A stretch of DNA of 64,000 nucleotides from Ligustrum vulgare (taxonomy: Eukaryota; Streptophyta; Magnoliopsida; Lamiales; Oleaceae). Under the pieces are notes generated by a model. That model did not search any database. It saw only the letters and a program-made list of their open reading frames with translations, and was not told where the DNA came from. Location of the stretch: NCBI GenBank assembly GCA_963555705.1, contig OY743190.1, positions 23,319,491-23,383,490 of the forward strand, read 5' to 3'. Below, in pieces: positions 46,501-58,100 of the stretch (the stretch's first letter is position 1; the number at the start of each line of letters is the position of its first letter). The position numbers were made by a program, and so were the translations under genes.

Positions 46501-48744
46501 GAAGAGTCTTGAATGCTGTCCAATTCGAGATTCTGCTCAAGATGCTGATTAGGATCTTCTAGCTCAATTAGCAGCTCTTCCAGCATATTAACTTCCTGCA
46601 CTTCATCAAAATCTTTGGTTGCCTACAAGGATTGAAAATGTTAAGTTCCAAAGACATATTGCCAAAAGTCTACTTTAAAATACCACTCCTACAATTTATC
46701 AAAGCATTTGAAGTTGCAAGAAATGGTCTACCAAGAATAACAGGGATTTGAGGAGAAGTTTTAGGTGTATTTTGAACATCAATAACAACAAAATCAACTG
46801 GATAGTAGAATTTATCGACTTAAACCAAAACATCCTCAATTATCCCTCTAGGCATCTTAACAGATCTATCTGCTAATTTTAAAATCATGGGGTAGGCTTA
46901 AGTTCACCTAAACCAAGTTGTGTGTATACACTAAAGGGCAAAAAATTTACACTTGAACCTAAATCTAGCAAGGCATGACTAATACGAGTAGTTCCTATCA
47001 TACAAGCAATGGTTGGAGAACCAGGATCTTTAAATTTTTAAGCAGTTTGGCATTGTATGATAGAACTCACTTGTTCAGTTAAAAAGGCTTTGTTCTTAAC
47101 AACTAGCTTCCTTTTCACTGTACACAAATCCTTAAGAAATTTAGCATAAGCAGGGACTTGTTGAATTGCATCTAACAAAGAAATATTTACCCTAACTTGC
47201 TTAAAAATCTCATGAATTTCTGTTTTATTTTTGGTCTTAATACCAGGTTGTAATCTTTGAGGAAAAGGGGCAGGGGGTGCACCTACTATTGGCCTAGGTA
47301 GTTCCTGAACATCAGATAGAGATTTTAACACAGTATCATCAACAGGAGGCTCAGCTTGCTTAACCACCAAGTTCTCTTTAGGTTCAGGAACTTGGATTTG
47401 CTTACCACTTCTCAGGGTAGTTACTGCTTTCACATGTCTTAGATTGGACTCATCGACCCCATTGTATTGAGTTTGAGGATTTGGCATTGGTTGAGCTGGG
47501 AACTTACCCTTTTCTGGTGCACTTTCCTGAGTAGTCAACGTTTTGAGCTGAGATCAGATGTCATTAATAGCCTGAGAATTTTGATTGCTTATAGCAGCTT
47601 GGCTTTGCATGAATTGTTGGATTTGGTCTTCCAGACTTGTCTTCTGCGGTGCCATATAAGTTGTTGGTTGTAAAGGTCCAGCATTATTGCCAACATTATT
47701 GCTTCCTCCTTGATCATTCCTCCAACTGAAATTTGGATGATTTCTCCAACCTGGATTAAAAGTACTCGAATATGGATTAGAATAAGGTTTGGAAATCATA
47801 TTAACAGCAACAGATTGATAAAAATACATCTCTTTTAGTTGGGGAAGTGCAGGACAATCAGAGGTTAAATGTTGTACATCTTCACAAATTGAACATTTTT
47901 CTAAAATAGTGGAAGAGGAATTGACTTCATTCACTTTTTGAGTTTCCAACTTTTCAAGTTTTCGAGTAATGACAGCCAATCGGGCATTTATGTCATCCTC
48001 TGTTCGAAGTGAATGAATTCCATTTCCGGAAGCATTCTTTGGAAATTCAGTTTTTATTGAAACACCCCTATCAAACTCATCAGTGTTATCCCAACATTGG
48101 GCATTTTTGACTAAATCATCAAAAAATGTAAAAACTTCATTTGGGTCTTTTGCAAAAAAATCACCATTACTCATGGTTTGCACAAATTGTCTCATTTCTA
48201 GTCTGAGCCCTTCATAAAAAAAATTAGTTAACATCCATTGCTCATAACCATGATGGGGATAAGATAACAACAAATCTTTGAACCTTTCCCAACTAGTGTA
48301 AAAATTTTCATTATTCTTTTGGGAAAAATTCATGACTTGTCTTTGAATAGCGGTGGTTCTTTGTGGTGGAAATTTTTTTTTAATGAACTCTTTCCGCATA
48401 TTTGCCCAATTTTTAATTGAACCAGGCCTTAAAGAGTTAAGCCATTACTTAGCTTTATCCTTTAGTGAAAAAGGGAAAAGCTTGAGTCGAATGACTTCCT
48501 CAGTGCAATTTCTTTCAAGAAAAGTAAAACAAACCCCTTCGAATTCCTGGATGTGGTGATATGGACTCTCCGATGGCATCCCATGGAAGCGTGGTAGATG
48601 ATCAATCATTCCCGTTTTAAAGTTGAAGACAGCTGCATTTGAAGGAATTATTATGCATGACGGAGTGCTTGCCATCGTTGGAAAAATGTAATCTCTAAGA
48701 CTTCGAACGATTGGCGCCTCATTTGGATCTGCATTATTTGCCAT
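43537..48744 (-). pseudogene. Athila gag-pol polyprotein (broken)
   Basis: Gag starts at ATG 48744 (MANNADPNEAPIVRSLRDYI) with the family motif MNFSQKNNENFYTSWERFKD (about 48330-48280) and a partial zinc motif CSICEDVQHLTSDC. Stops lie at 48445-48447, 47554-47556 and 47038-47040. Protease-like ALLDLGSSVNFLP lies near 46970. RT is at 45060-46040 with MYIDYRKLN, MPFGLCNAPATFQRCM and FMDDFSVYGDSF, the catalytic DD intact; an upstream piece is deleted near 46050. RNase H carries MCDASDIVVGAVLGQ and [15 protein letters not shown] and is frameshifted near 45060. Integrase is at 43743-44873 with HHCC (HACGGHF...CKNCEACQK), [19 protein letters not shown] and [13 protein letters not shown]. The C-terminus is disrupted by the 104-bp duplication. 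Confidence 0.93.
43692..43899. repeat. 104-bp tandem duplication in integrase
   Basis: Two head-to-tail copies (43692-43795 and 43796-43899) with a few differences. On the minus strand each encodes an [16 protein letters not shown] segment. As 104 is not a multiple of three, the duplication shifts the frame and truncates the integrase C-terminus. Confidence 0.92.
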
Positions 48745-48948
48745 TACTACCTGCTGATTTTCAAGAATTTAAAATTGGTTAGTAGGTTCCGATCTTACTA
48801 ATCGCTTAGAATTATCTCGAAACCAAACAGACATAAACAAAGAATAATATCAAGAATAGTAGTAGAGAAAAAAATAATAATAAAATAAAAAGAATTCAGC
48901 AAAAATCAATTAACACCAAAATAATCCCCTGCAACGACGCTAAAAACT

Positions 48949-50538
48949 TGACTCGATGTAAAATCTACCCTCCAAGTATAAAGGGGTCAAGTTATAGCCT
49001 AGCAATAATCCAGGGTCATTCTTCCTATGGATTTTATTGGTATCATAATATTTTCTAAATTCGAAACTTAAACTATGATTTCAATTATGTTTAAATGAAT
49101 AAAAAGATAATATAATTAAATTGCAATGAAAGGAAAATTTGAGTGGAGTTATTCTTTCGCTATCAATTGGGTTTTGCAAATAAGATTAGTGTGAATTTCT
49201 TGAAATCGATAAGATTTAAACATATTCGTACGAAAATTAGTCAATTTATTTTACGGCATTTACTCGAGCATGTTGTGTGCACATTTAATACATACCACAT
49301 CAACGATATCAATCGAAGTAAAATAATTTGAAAATTTAAAACACTCGTTAATTATTATCAATCACAAGAATTTATCCATAACGAATTAAAACATACCCAT
49401 TGAAGCTAAGAATAACTCCTCTCAAATATAACTTAGCTGAACATAATTAAATTAAACGAAACAAAAATCGAACAAACGATAACCATTACTAAAGAATGTA
49501 ATTCAAGTTTTCAAATTAAAATTCAATAACAAAATTATATCTAAAAATCAACTAACATCAATAATATAAAATTATTTAAACTAATGAATAAACCAACTGA
49601 AAATCTAAATCAAAACAATAAGAAAATGGACAAAATCGCCCAAAACTGAGGCTGCTGCTGCGTGATGGTAATGGAGGCTTCCAACTGTGAGATGTGTGTG
49701 GAAGAGTTCTTAGTTACGGCTGGAAGTAGGTTGCTGTGGCTGAGGGATGAAGGAAAGAGATGAGATGATGAGCTGCTGCGTGATGGTCCGTGAGGGAGAG
49801 GAGGCTAGCGGCTGTTATCAGGAGGTTGAGACAGAGAGGAGCTTGAAGGTTTGGTGCAGCTGTAAAATATGGCATAGGCTGGGGACGATTATTTCCTTTA
49901 GCTGACTCGTGAGTGGAGAGAAGGAGAGGTTGCAGCTGGAAGAAGGTTGAGGGTGAAAAGCCAAAAAAAATGAGAGAGAGGGCGGCCGGAGGGAAGGCAG
50001 GAAGTTCCGATGGTTATGGAAGAAGTAGTGCCGCTGGTGATGTTTTGTAGAGACAGCACCGAGAGAGAGAAGGTGCTGGAATGAGGAAGGCTAAGGGAAT
50101 GAGGAAGGCTAAGGGAAGAGATGGCGGCTGAGGTTGAAGGAGAGAAGGTTGGAGGAGACTGCGGCTGGTTGCTTCTGTCAAGAGAAGAAGATTGAGGATG
50201 GTATGGTGTGTTAGGTTGGTGTGAGAGAGTGGGTTGGGTGCTGGAGTTCTAATTTTAGGCTTTAGAATGCATATGGGCTGGAGCGGCTTTTGAGTGTGGA
50301 TTTATTCATTTTGGGCTTTTTCAGGTTAATCAAGCTAGAGGTTTTTGAGTTAAAATTGTCCAAAATGTACCTGCAATAAAATAAATGAAATTATTAGCAA
50401 ATAAAATCAATTTAGAGTTTAAGAATTAAAACGAAATCTTTTATGATTTTTTGCTCTAACTAATATAATTCATATTCCAAAATCGCAATTTTTTTATTCA
50501 TTTATCTATCTAAAATATGTAAAATTAGACAATAATCA
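48949..50538 (-). repeat. Athila 5' LTR
   Basis: 1,590 bp, matching 40136-41778 with about 5% substitutions in the sampled part and small length differences. The primer site lies just to its left on the plus-strand coordinates (48925-48948). Confidence 0.93.
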
Positions 50539-50603
50539 CCCTACTTATAACAAGTGCTACATAGAAAAATTTTTGGAGTCAACTTTTCCTCTTATGAGGG
50601 AAA

Positions 50604-50765
50604 ATTTTCGGGAAAATATTAGGGGCCTTTTTATCCGCCCTAATTAATGTTAATAGAAGCCAAACATATTTTCGCTCTTAATTAATTTTCGAAAAAATAA
50701 TAGGGGCCTTTTTATCCACTCTAATTAATGTTAATAGAGGCCAAACATATTCCCTCCCTAATTAA
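50604..50765. repeat. Two-copy 81-bp tandem repeat
   Basis: Two adjacent copies contain TAGGGGCCTTTTTATCC and TAATTAATGTTAATAGA; the TAGGGGCC motif recurs exactly 81 bp later (50620 and 50701). Non-coding. Confidence 0.85.
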
Positions 50766-51583
50766 TTATTCAGAGGGGCGTATAACTTATTCTGCCCATG
50801 TTTCGCACAGAAATCAAACTACCATTAACAATTAAAAGGATTTAGACGATGTATAAGGAACAATAACTTTTTGAGACGTCTTTTCTAAACATCTAAGTTT
50901 CTACTATATTTACAAATTAAAAATAAACTAATTGCAACTGCTTTTTAACATTTGAACATCTGACTTGTCGTCTAAACTTGTAGCTTGCATGAGATAACCA
51001 TTCTCCATCATGTTGCATAAACGTCGCCCATTTATTTATAGAACTGACGTCCACTACTTAGTATTAAGTAACTTCCCATGATCTTCTCTAATTCCCCATA
51101 ACATGAAAATTGTTTGCAGATGACTTACTGGATCGTGGAATAAGTTGTAAGACCGTTCTTCCTAACTTACTTGACTTAATCACCCAATCACCCTTGCAAT
51201 CATCCAATCGTTGAAGCACTCTCACGATCGCCCAATTGCTCAGTTCCCTTCACATCACCCTTTCATCTTTAATGGGCTATCATATTTTGGGTCTTTATGA
51301 CAGGCCTCCGAATTAGGTATGTTTATATGTCAACAATTACCCCTAATTTTGTGCCCCTAATATTCTCAATTAAAGTAGTGAACTACACATGTGATGCCAT
51401 GTACTATATATCGATAGTCCCTCACTATAAATATCATTACTCAGAAATGAAATAATGAATTTAACTGCTGCATTTTACCAAAAACTAATTTTTATCCATT
51501 TTCTTCCAAAAACTATTATTTAAAATTAAATAAGAAATTCCCAAGAAACTGAAACAATGATGTTTATCATATTGAAATTAACT
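50766..51583. other. Unassigned intergenic stretch
   Basis: No gene or repeat recognised between the 81-bp repeat and the start of the Harbinger-like element. Confidence 0.5.
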
Positions 51584-52406
51584 AAGAGCATCTCCAACCG
51601 ATATCCCTTTTTTTCCATAATTTGGAGTTTTTCTTCCTCCAACCATTACCCAAGTTAGGAGTGCCAAAATGGAGGCTTGTGTTTTGGACTCCATTTATGG
51701 AAGTTTTGTGGAATTTGGAGTGTCAAAATGGCATTCCAAATTATTTACAAGAATTTCATTTTGGCCCCACTTTCCGTCTTTTTTGTTTTATATTTCTCTT
51801 CAATTAATTCATCCAAAAAATTGTATTTCATTTTATTTACATAAATGCAATTTTTGTCTTTTATACATTTTCACTAATTTTTATGTTTTTTAAAAGTTAG
51901 TTAATTATTTTTTTAAAGTTAATAAATTTTTTTAAGACAATATATTTTTCTAGTTTTCTCAGGTTTCGATGTATTTTTTTTGAGAATTTATTTGATTTAA
52001 GTTGTTCATGTATTTTTTTTATTTTTTTATTTTATTTTTGTAATTATATTTTTAGTTTTTTCATGAAATTGATGAAGTTATAGAGAATATTATGTGTATG
52101 ACATTAATTTCCGGAAATATTGTCGTATTCTATGTGAACCGTAAATTGGACAATAATAAATTGAGAGATAGGGATCGCAAACATAGAATGGGTCACTCAT
52201 TAAATTTCACATTGAAAATAAAAATTACACGATTCGTTGCATGGAAGCAATGAAATAACACAACACATACCTAAATTAAGAACTAATTCGAAACAGGTGA
52301 ACAATAGAACTTATTGTACGAAAAAACAGATTACAAGACTGGTGCAATAAATATAAAGCATGACAAATAGCACATATGAGTGATCCACCCAGTTATAATG
52401 ATCTAG

Positions 52407-52770
52407 TACTCTGGGAGATTGTCATGTGATGCCTCAAGGTTCACAAACAGGTTGTTGAACCCAATCGTGCTACCCCTAAATTGACTCGCATTTTGTTGGT
52501 CTTTGTCTTCCCAGATTCTTTGTTGTTCACGAAATAAAGATTCGCAAAAAGCAGGGTTCACAGAGTCTGGATTCATTTGAAGAACTCTGTTTTCCTCTCT
52601 GTATATTAATGCGTTGTTGCTTTTTCGGCCTCTTTCTCCTCTCGACGTCGTTGTAGTTCAATGACACTATCTGCTCGTCTGCTTGAGAGGTTGATCTTTT
52701 CATAAACTGAGACATGAGTTGCTTTGTCTCCATTTGTGAGAGCAATACACTAACGCCGAGGACTAGTGCC
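52407..52770 (-). pseudogene. Harbinger ORF1-like (Myb/NAM-associated) protein relic
   Basis: Read on the minus strand in two frames, this gives a charged stretch RADSVIELQRRREEKEAEKA (about 52690-52630) and then QMNPDSVNPAFCESLFREQQ continuing to a C-terminus FNNLFVNLEASHDNLPEY and stop at about 52407. The Glu/Arg-rich run followed by a short conserved tail resembles the C-terminal part of the Myb/NAM-associated-type accessory proteins of plant Harbinger elements. That identification is an inference. The N-terminus and the transposase itself are absent. One frameshift separates the two parts. Confidence 0.5.
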
Positions 52771-53094
52771 AATCATAATAATCGTTTCTCGTACTTTGTT
52801 ATATTATCCTACGAGTTTCTTTTGCCAATGTCTTTTATTGTTTTCCTTTTCCGTTCTTCTATGGAGTCTATCGGTTTATTGATGTTTCATTTTGTGTTGA
52901 CAATAATTAATGTAATTATCTCGATGTTTCCTTCAATTCATGTATGTGATTAACAAAACATCATATATTATTTATTTTTTATCTAATAATAAATAATTAT
53001 TTTTTGTAATACGTCCCAATATATAGTTAACTAATTTTCAATACTATAAATGGTTGATATTAGAATTTATATTTTGAAGAATATATTGTTTATG

Positions 53095-53898
53095 TGTTGG
53101 GATTTTGGTCCCAAACAAACCCCGGGGGCGATGATGAAACATCGGGTCGGCTTTTTTTTGCTTCGTAGGCCTTCGGCCCATGATCGAGGTATTGTATGCC
53201 CCAATTAAACCACAATATGCGTAACCCAAGAGTGAACAGGTTAGGAACTTTACCACCCTATCTTGAGGTGTTAATTGGGTCATTGGCCCTGTTGCTCGAT
53301 AGGTGGATCCGATTGGTGGCCCGGGTTTTAATTAGGCTCCCAACCCATTCCCTAATTAAAACCTAGACCTAAACCTACCTATCCTATATATCTACTCCCT
53401 CACTCTCATAACTCACGAGACACACTCTCAAAAACCGAAGCCTCTCTCTCTCGCTCCTTTCTTCGTGACTGCGGCGTGCTTTGGCTCTCCCTTCTCTGTG
53501 AACTTGGTAACCTGCGACCCTGCTCCTTCCTTGGCCTCTAGTCTCGCTGCCCCTTCGTGGTGGGCTGCTTCCGCCGCTCTCCTTCGTGCGTGACGGCTGT
53601 CTTCACCGCACCTCGGTGCGTCCGTGTTCAGGCCTCTGTTTTGGTACGGTTTCTTGGTGAAAACTTGTGGGTTGTGGGTTGCCTCGGAGTGTGATCTTAC
53701 CTGTTTCGTGTGGTGTTGCCGATTGTGGTTATTGGGGCAATTTCTGAGCCCTCGGTTCCAGTCACACGATCGTGACATTATCAAGACTTAGGGAGTTTTC
53801 TCTTTTTCTTGTTTATTGTTACTTTATCATTTCAATTACTTGTCACTTATTGAGAATAACTTGTTACTTTGTGTTTGTGCAAGGGAATTTCTCCTACA
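53095..53898 (+). repeat. Copia-3 5' LTR
   Basis: Begins TGTTGGGATTTTGGTCCC and ends GAATTTCTCCTACA. A TATA-like CCTATATATCTAC at about 53382 is a candidate promoter. An antisense open frame of 118 codons (53428-53784) shows no known motif and is not called as a gene. Confidence 0.95.
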
Positions 53899-54590
53899 AA
53901 CTGGTATCAGAGCCGTGTCTGTGTGTCTGACTGATCGGATGATTCGTGACATTCTGCTGAAATTTGATAATCTTTTTTTATTCACCTCTGTTTCACTGAT
54001 TTATTGCAGAAATTATTTTGTGTCATTGAAATTTTCATTTACTTAGTGTTATCTGAAAATTCTTTGATTAATTATTTTCTGTGTTTCTGTTTTGCAATCA
54101 CTGTGTAGGTCAATATTTGCTTAGTGCTGATTCTGCTTACATCCAGGGATAGCTGATTGCAAACTTCGCTAAAATAAATAAATAATTTTCGCATCACTCC
54201 TTATTACGGACACAGAGAAGTCCGCTCCGGTAAATTGGCTGATCACTTTTAAATTTCTGTAATAGCAGGTCATCGTGTGGGGTGACCATTAGGCTTGCGG
54301 TTTCCTGTTGCTAGTTATAGGATTTAATTGTTATTACCTGTGATTTGGGATATTGCTGATTTCATACTTGTTCTTGATACATCTTGGTGATTGTCTATCA
54401 CGTGTTGCTCTTGATATTAGAATTTTTTCCCTTGACCTTACCCGTGTCGAAGATTCTCTTGACCTGAGACCTTTTGAGTCTCACGGAATCCTGAGAGTTT
54501 AGAACGGCGTATATATTGCGGCCCTTTAGGTTTCTGTGTGAAATTCTCTTTGAGCTGCATATTATTCCATTGTGGTGTGTTGCTTGAAAT
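53899..54590 (+). other. Copia-3 leader
   Basis: Primer site and untranslated leader, about 690 bp, with no coding motif. The gag ATG follows at 54591. Confidence 0.8.
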
Positions 54591-55169
54591 ATGTATACAC
54601 ATCATTTTGACTTGAGTGTCTTTAATGGAAAGGGTGATTTTTCTATTTGGCAACAGAAAATGAAAGGTATTTTAGTTCAGCAAAAAGTTTCTAAAGCTAT
54701 TGATAATTCTTTTCCTGCTACCGTGACTGAAGAACAGAAAAAGGAATTTGATGAACTTGCGTATACTTCTATTATCTTGCACTTATCTGATAGTGTTTTA
54801 CGAAAAGTTGGTAAACACGATACTACTGAAGCTCTTTGGAAAAAGTTACAAGAACTTTACTTAACACAATCCACCCCGAACAAACTTTTTCTTCTTGAAA
54901 GTTTTTTCAGTTTCAAAATCGACCCTTCAAAGGAATTAGATGACAATCTTGATATTTTCAATAAACTTGTTCAAGATATCACAAATTGTGGTGATAAAGT
55001 GCCTGAAGAATACAAGGCCATAATTTTATTGAATGCCATTCCTGACATATATAAGGATGTTAAGAATGCTATCAAGTATGGGAGGGAGACCCTTACCCCG
55101 GAGGTAGTCATTGATTCACTTAAGAGTAAGGATAGGGAGATTAGAGCTGAGAAAGGTGGGAGAAAGTAA
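54591..55169 (+). CDS. Copia-3 gag, N-terminal 192 codons
   Basis: Capsid part of the copia Gag: MYTHHFDLSVFNGKGDFSIW at the start, with the usual F-x-G-x-x-F-x-x-W pattern, then LHLSDSVLRKVGK (about residues 64-76) and LDIFNKLVQDI (about 122-132). It packages element RNA into cytoplasmic particles. The frame ends at TAA 55167-55169, but the next codons continue in the same frame to pol. The CCHC knuckle lies beyond the stop, so termination here would give a Gag without its nucleocapsid. A nonsense mutation of a once continuous frame is the likelier explanation. Confidence 0.9.
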   Translation: MYTHHFDLSVFNGKGDFSIWQQKMKGILVQQKVSKAIDNSFPATVTEEQKKEFDELAYTSIILHLSDSVLRKVGKHDTTEALWKKLQELYLTQSTPNKLFLLESFFSFKIDPSKELDDNLDIFNKLVQDITNCGDKVPEEYKAIILLNAIPDIYKDVKNAIKYGRETLTPEVVIDSLKSKDREIRAEKGGRK

Positions 55170-55184
55170 GGGGATGTCCACTTT

Positions 55185-58100
55185 ATGAGAGGTAGGACTC
55201 AAACAAAGGGTGGTGGAAATAGTGGGAGCGGACAAAGTAGTGGTAGCAAGAAAAAGGGTAGAAATAGATCCAAATCACGAGGGAAAGCTGCAGGTAGAAA
55301 ATGCTATGGTTGTGGTCAGTTAGGACATTTTATTAGTGATTGCTATAAGGAGAAAAATAAATTTAAGGGAAGTGAACAAGGGGAGGCGAATATTGTGGCA
55401 CCAAAACATAATGAACCTGGTGAGGTTTACGTCCTCTTAGATCACAAGCCTAGTGAAATTAACCTGTCTATGAACTCCCATACTGATGAATGGATTCTTG
55501 ACTCTGGTGCATCATTTCATGTCACTTCTCATAAGCATTGGTTTGATCATTTGCATGAGTCTGATCATGGTCATGTTGTTGCATGGGGTGGAGTCGCATA
55601 TAACATTACAGGTGTTGGTGATGTTATTGTCAAATTTGAAAATGGTTTTGTGCATACATTGAAGAATGTTAGGTACATTCCACATATGGATAGAAATTTG
55701 ATATCGATGGGAGAGTTAGAAAATGCAGGTTTCACTGGGAGGCTTGGTGACGGGATGATTAAAATGTTTAAAGGTGCACTTAGGGCCTTTAAGGCCATTA
55801 AGAAAAATGGCATTTACACAACTCATGCTGAAGTAGTAAGTGGTAAAAACCATACTATTGCATCCATTGACACCGACCACACACAAAAATGGCACAATAG
55901 ACTTGCACATGTAAGTGTTAAAGGTCTAAAATTTTTGAATGATAAGGGTGTGTTTGGAAAGGATAAGGTGTCTGACATGCCATTTTGTGATCATTGTGTG
56001 CTTGGGAAACATCACAGGATGTCTTTTGCATCCAGCACACACCGGACAACTAGAATGCTTGAATACATTCATTCTGATTTATGGGGCCCTGGGAGTAATC
56101 CCACTTTTGGTGAAAACAAATATTTCCTATCTATTATTGATGATTTCTCCAGACGTGTGTGGATTTATTTGTTGAAAGATAAATCTGAAACTTTTGAAAA
56201 GTTTAAAACTTGGAAATTACAGGTGGAGAATCAGACAGGTAGAAATATAAAATATTTGAGAACTGATAATGGTCTTGAATTCTGCAATTCTGATTTTGAT
56301 AATATGTGTAAAGATAATGGTATTACTAGACATAGAACTGTGCCTTACACTCCCCAGCAAAATGGGGTTGCTGAAAGGATGAATCGTACATTACTTGATA
56401 AGGTTAGATGTATGATGTTAAGCTCTGGTGTGCCTAAATCTTTTTGGGGTGAAGCTGTTATGACTGCATGCTATCTGATTAATATGACTCCTTCCGCTGC
56501 CTTGAATGGTGATACACCATATGAAAAATGGTATGGTAAATGTGCTGATTATTCTATGCTTAGAACTTTTGGTTGTACTGCGTTTTCTCATCAAAGTGAG
56601 GGAAAGTTAGAACCTAGAGCTAGAAAGTGTGTCTTTCTAGGATATCCCGAAGGTGTTAAAGGGTATAGGTTGTGGGACAGAAGTCAAAAGGGCGTGAGAA
56701 TAATCATCAGCAGAGATGTCACCTTTAATGAGTCTGAGATGCCTTGTCTAGGAAACGAAGAACAGCTAGAGATAGGTGGAGATAAACCCTCACCTGAGGT
56801 GGAGAGTGTTAGAATCCCTATCCCCATTACCCTGAGTGAGGTGGAGAGTAACCCCCAACAAGATCACGAGAATGTAGAAGAAGATGACCCTATAGATCAT
56901 CATGTTGACCATAACCCTTTGGATGGCTATCAGTTAGCTAGAGATAGGGAAAGAAGACCACATAGAGAACCCCAAAGAATGTCCGACTACGTCATAGCCT
57001 ATGCTAGTTACCAAGACCTAGCTGAGAAAGAGCCCAATACTTACGAGGAGGCTATGAGAAGTGAAAATAGTAAATTTTGGGTTAGTGCCATGAAAGAGGA
57101 GATGGAATCGCTCCATAAGAATCAAACTTGGGTTTTAGTGGATAGACCAAGAGATAAATCAATTGTAGGCTGCAAATGGGTCTACAAGGTGAAGGAGGGT
57201 ACCACTGAGAATGAGCCTGTGAGATACAAGGCTAGGCTAGTTGCCAAGGGGTACACACAAAAGGAAGGGGTAGACTATAATGAAATTTTCTTGCCCGTTG
57301 TTAAGTATACCACCATTAGAGTCATGCTTGCTTTTGTTGCGTTTTATGACTGGAAACTTGAACAACTTGATGTGAAAACTGCTTTTTTACATGGAGATCT
57401 TGAAGAGAAATTTTTTATGTTTCAACCCAAAGGTTTTGAAGATAAAGAAAAACCTGATCATGTGTGTTTTCTTAATAAATCATTATATGGTTTAAAACAG
57501 TCACCTAGACAGTGGTACAAGAAATTTGATTCTTATGTGCTTTCTATTGGTTTCAAGAGGAGTGAGTTTGATCATTGTCTATACTATATGCATCACAACA
57601 CTGATGAGTGTGTGTATTTGTTACTTTATGTGGATGACATGTTATTAATTGGTTCTAACATGACTTTAGTAGACAAGATTAAAATTGAGTTAAACAAGGA
57701 ATTTGATATGAAGGACCTAGGCCATGCTAAACTTATTTTGGGTATGGAAATTGAAAGAAATAGGTCTAATTCCTGTTTATTCTTGCATCAAACTCCCTAT
57801 GTGCAAAAGGTGTTAAAGAAGTTTGGTATGATAAATTGTAAACCTGCTTCTGTACCTCTTGGAAATCATTTTGTTTTAACAAAAGATCAATCACCTGCAA
57901 ATGAGGAAGAAATAGCTTATATGAGTAATATACCCTATTCTAATGTGATTGGTTCTGTGATGTATCTGATGGTTTGTACTCGGCCAGATTTGGCTTTTGC
58001 TGTTAGTACTTTGAGCAGGTACATGTCTAATCCTGGCCCCACTCATTGGGAAGCCTTGAAGTGGCTACTCAGGTATCTTAGTGACACTTATAATGTGGGT

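Larger units (their letters stand above)
40136..50538 (-). mobile_element. Complete Athila-type Ty3/gypsy retrotransposon
   Basis: A 10.4-kb element read right to left. LTRs lie at 48949-50538 (5') and 40136-41778 (3'), each TGATTATTG...CGAGTCA on the minus strand, with a perfect target duplication CCCTA (40131-40135 and 50539-50543). The minus strand after the 5' LTR reads AGCGTCGTTGCAGGGGAT, a variant of the Asp-tRNA primer site usual in Athila/Tat elements, and GTTGGGGAGTG precedes the 3' LTR. LTR divergence in a hand-compared 345-bp sample is about 5%. The gag-pol frame is broken many times. Confidence 0.96.

Noticed and set aside
53428..53784. 118-codon open frame on the minus strand of the Copia-3 LTR, repeated in the 3' LTR at 59025-59381
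   Set aside because: Identical in both copies only because the LTRs are near-identical. It has no recognised motif or codon signature, and the plus-strand LTR function explains the sequence.
55167..55169. Programmed stop-codon readthrough between gag and pol of Copia-3
   Set aside because: The stop precedes the CCHC knuckle, so termination would yield Gag without nucleocapsid. Copia-1 and Copia-2 lack a stop at the equivalent place, although they have others. Mutation is simpler.
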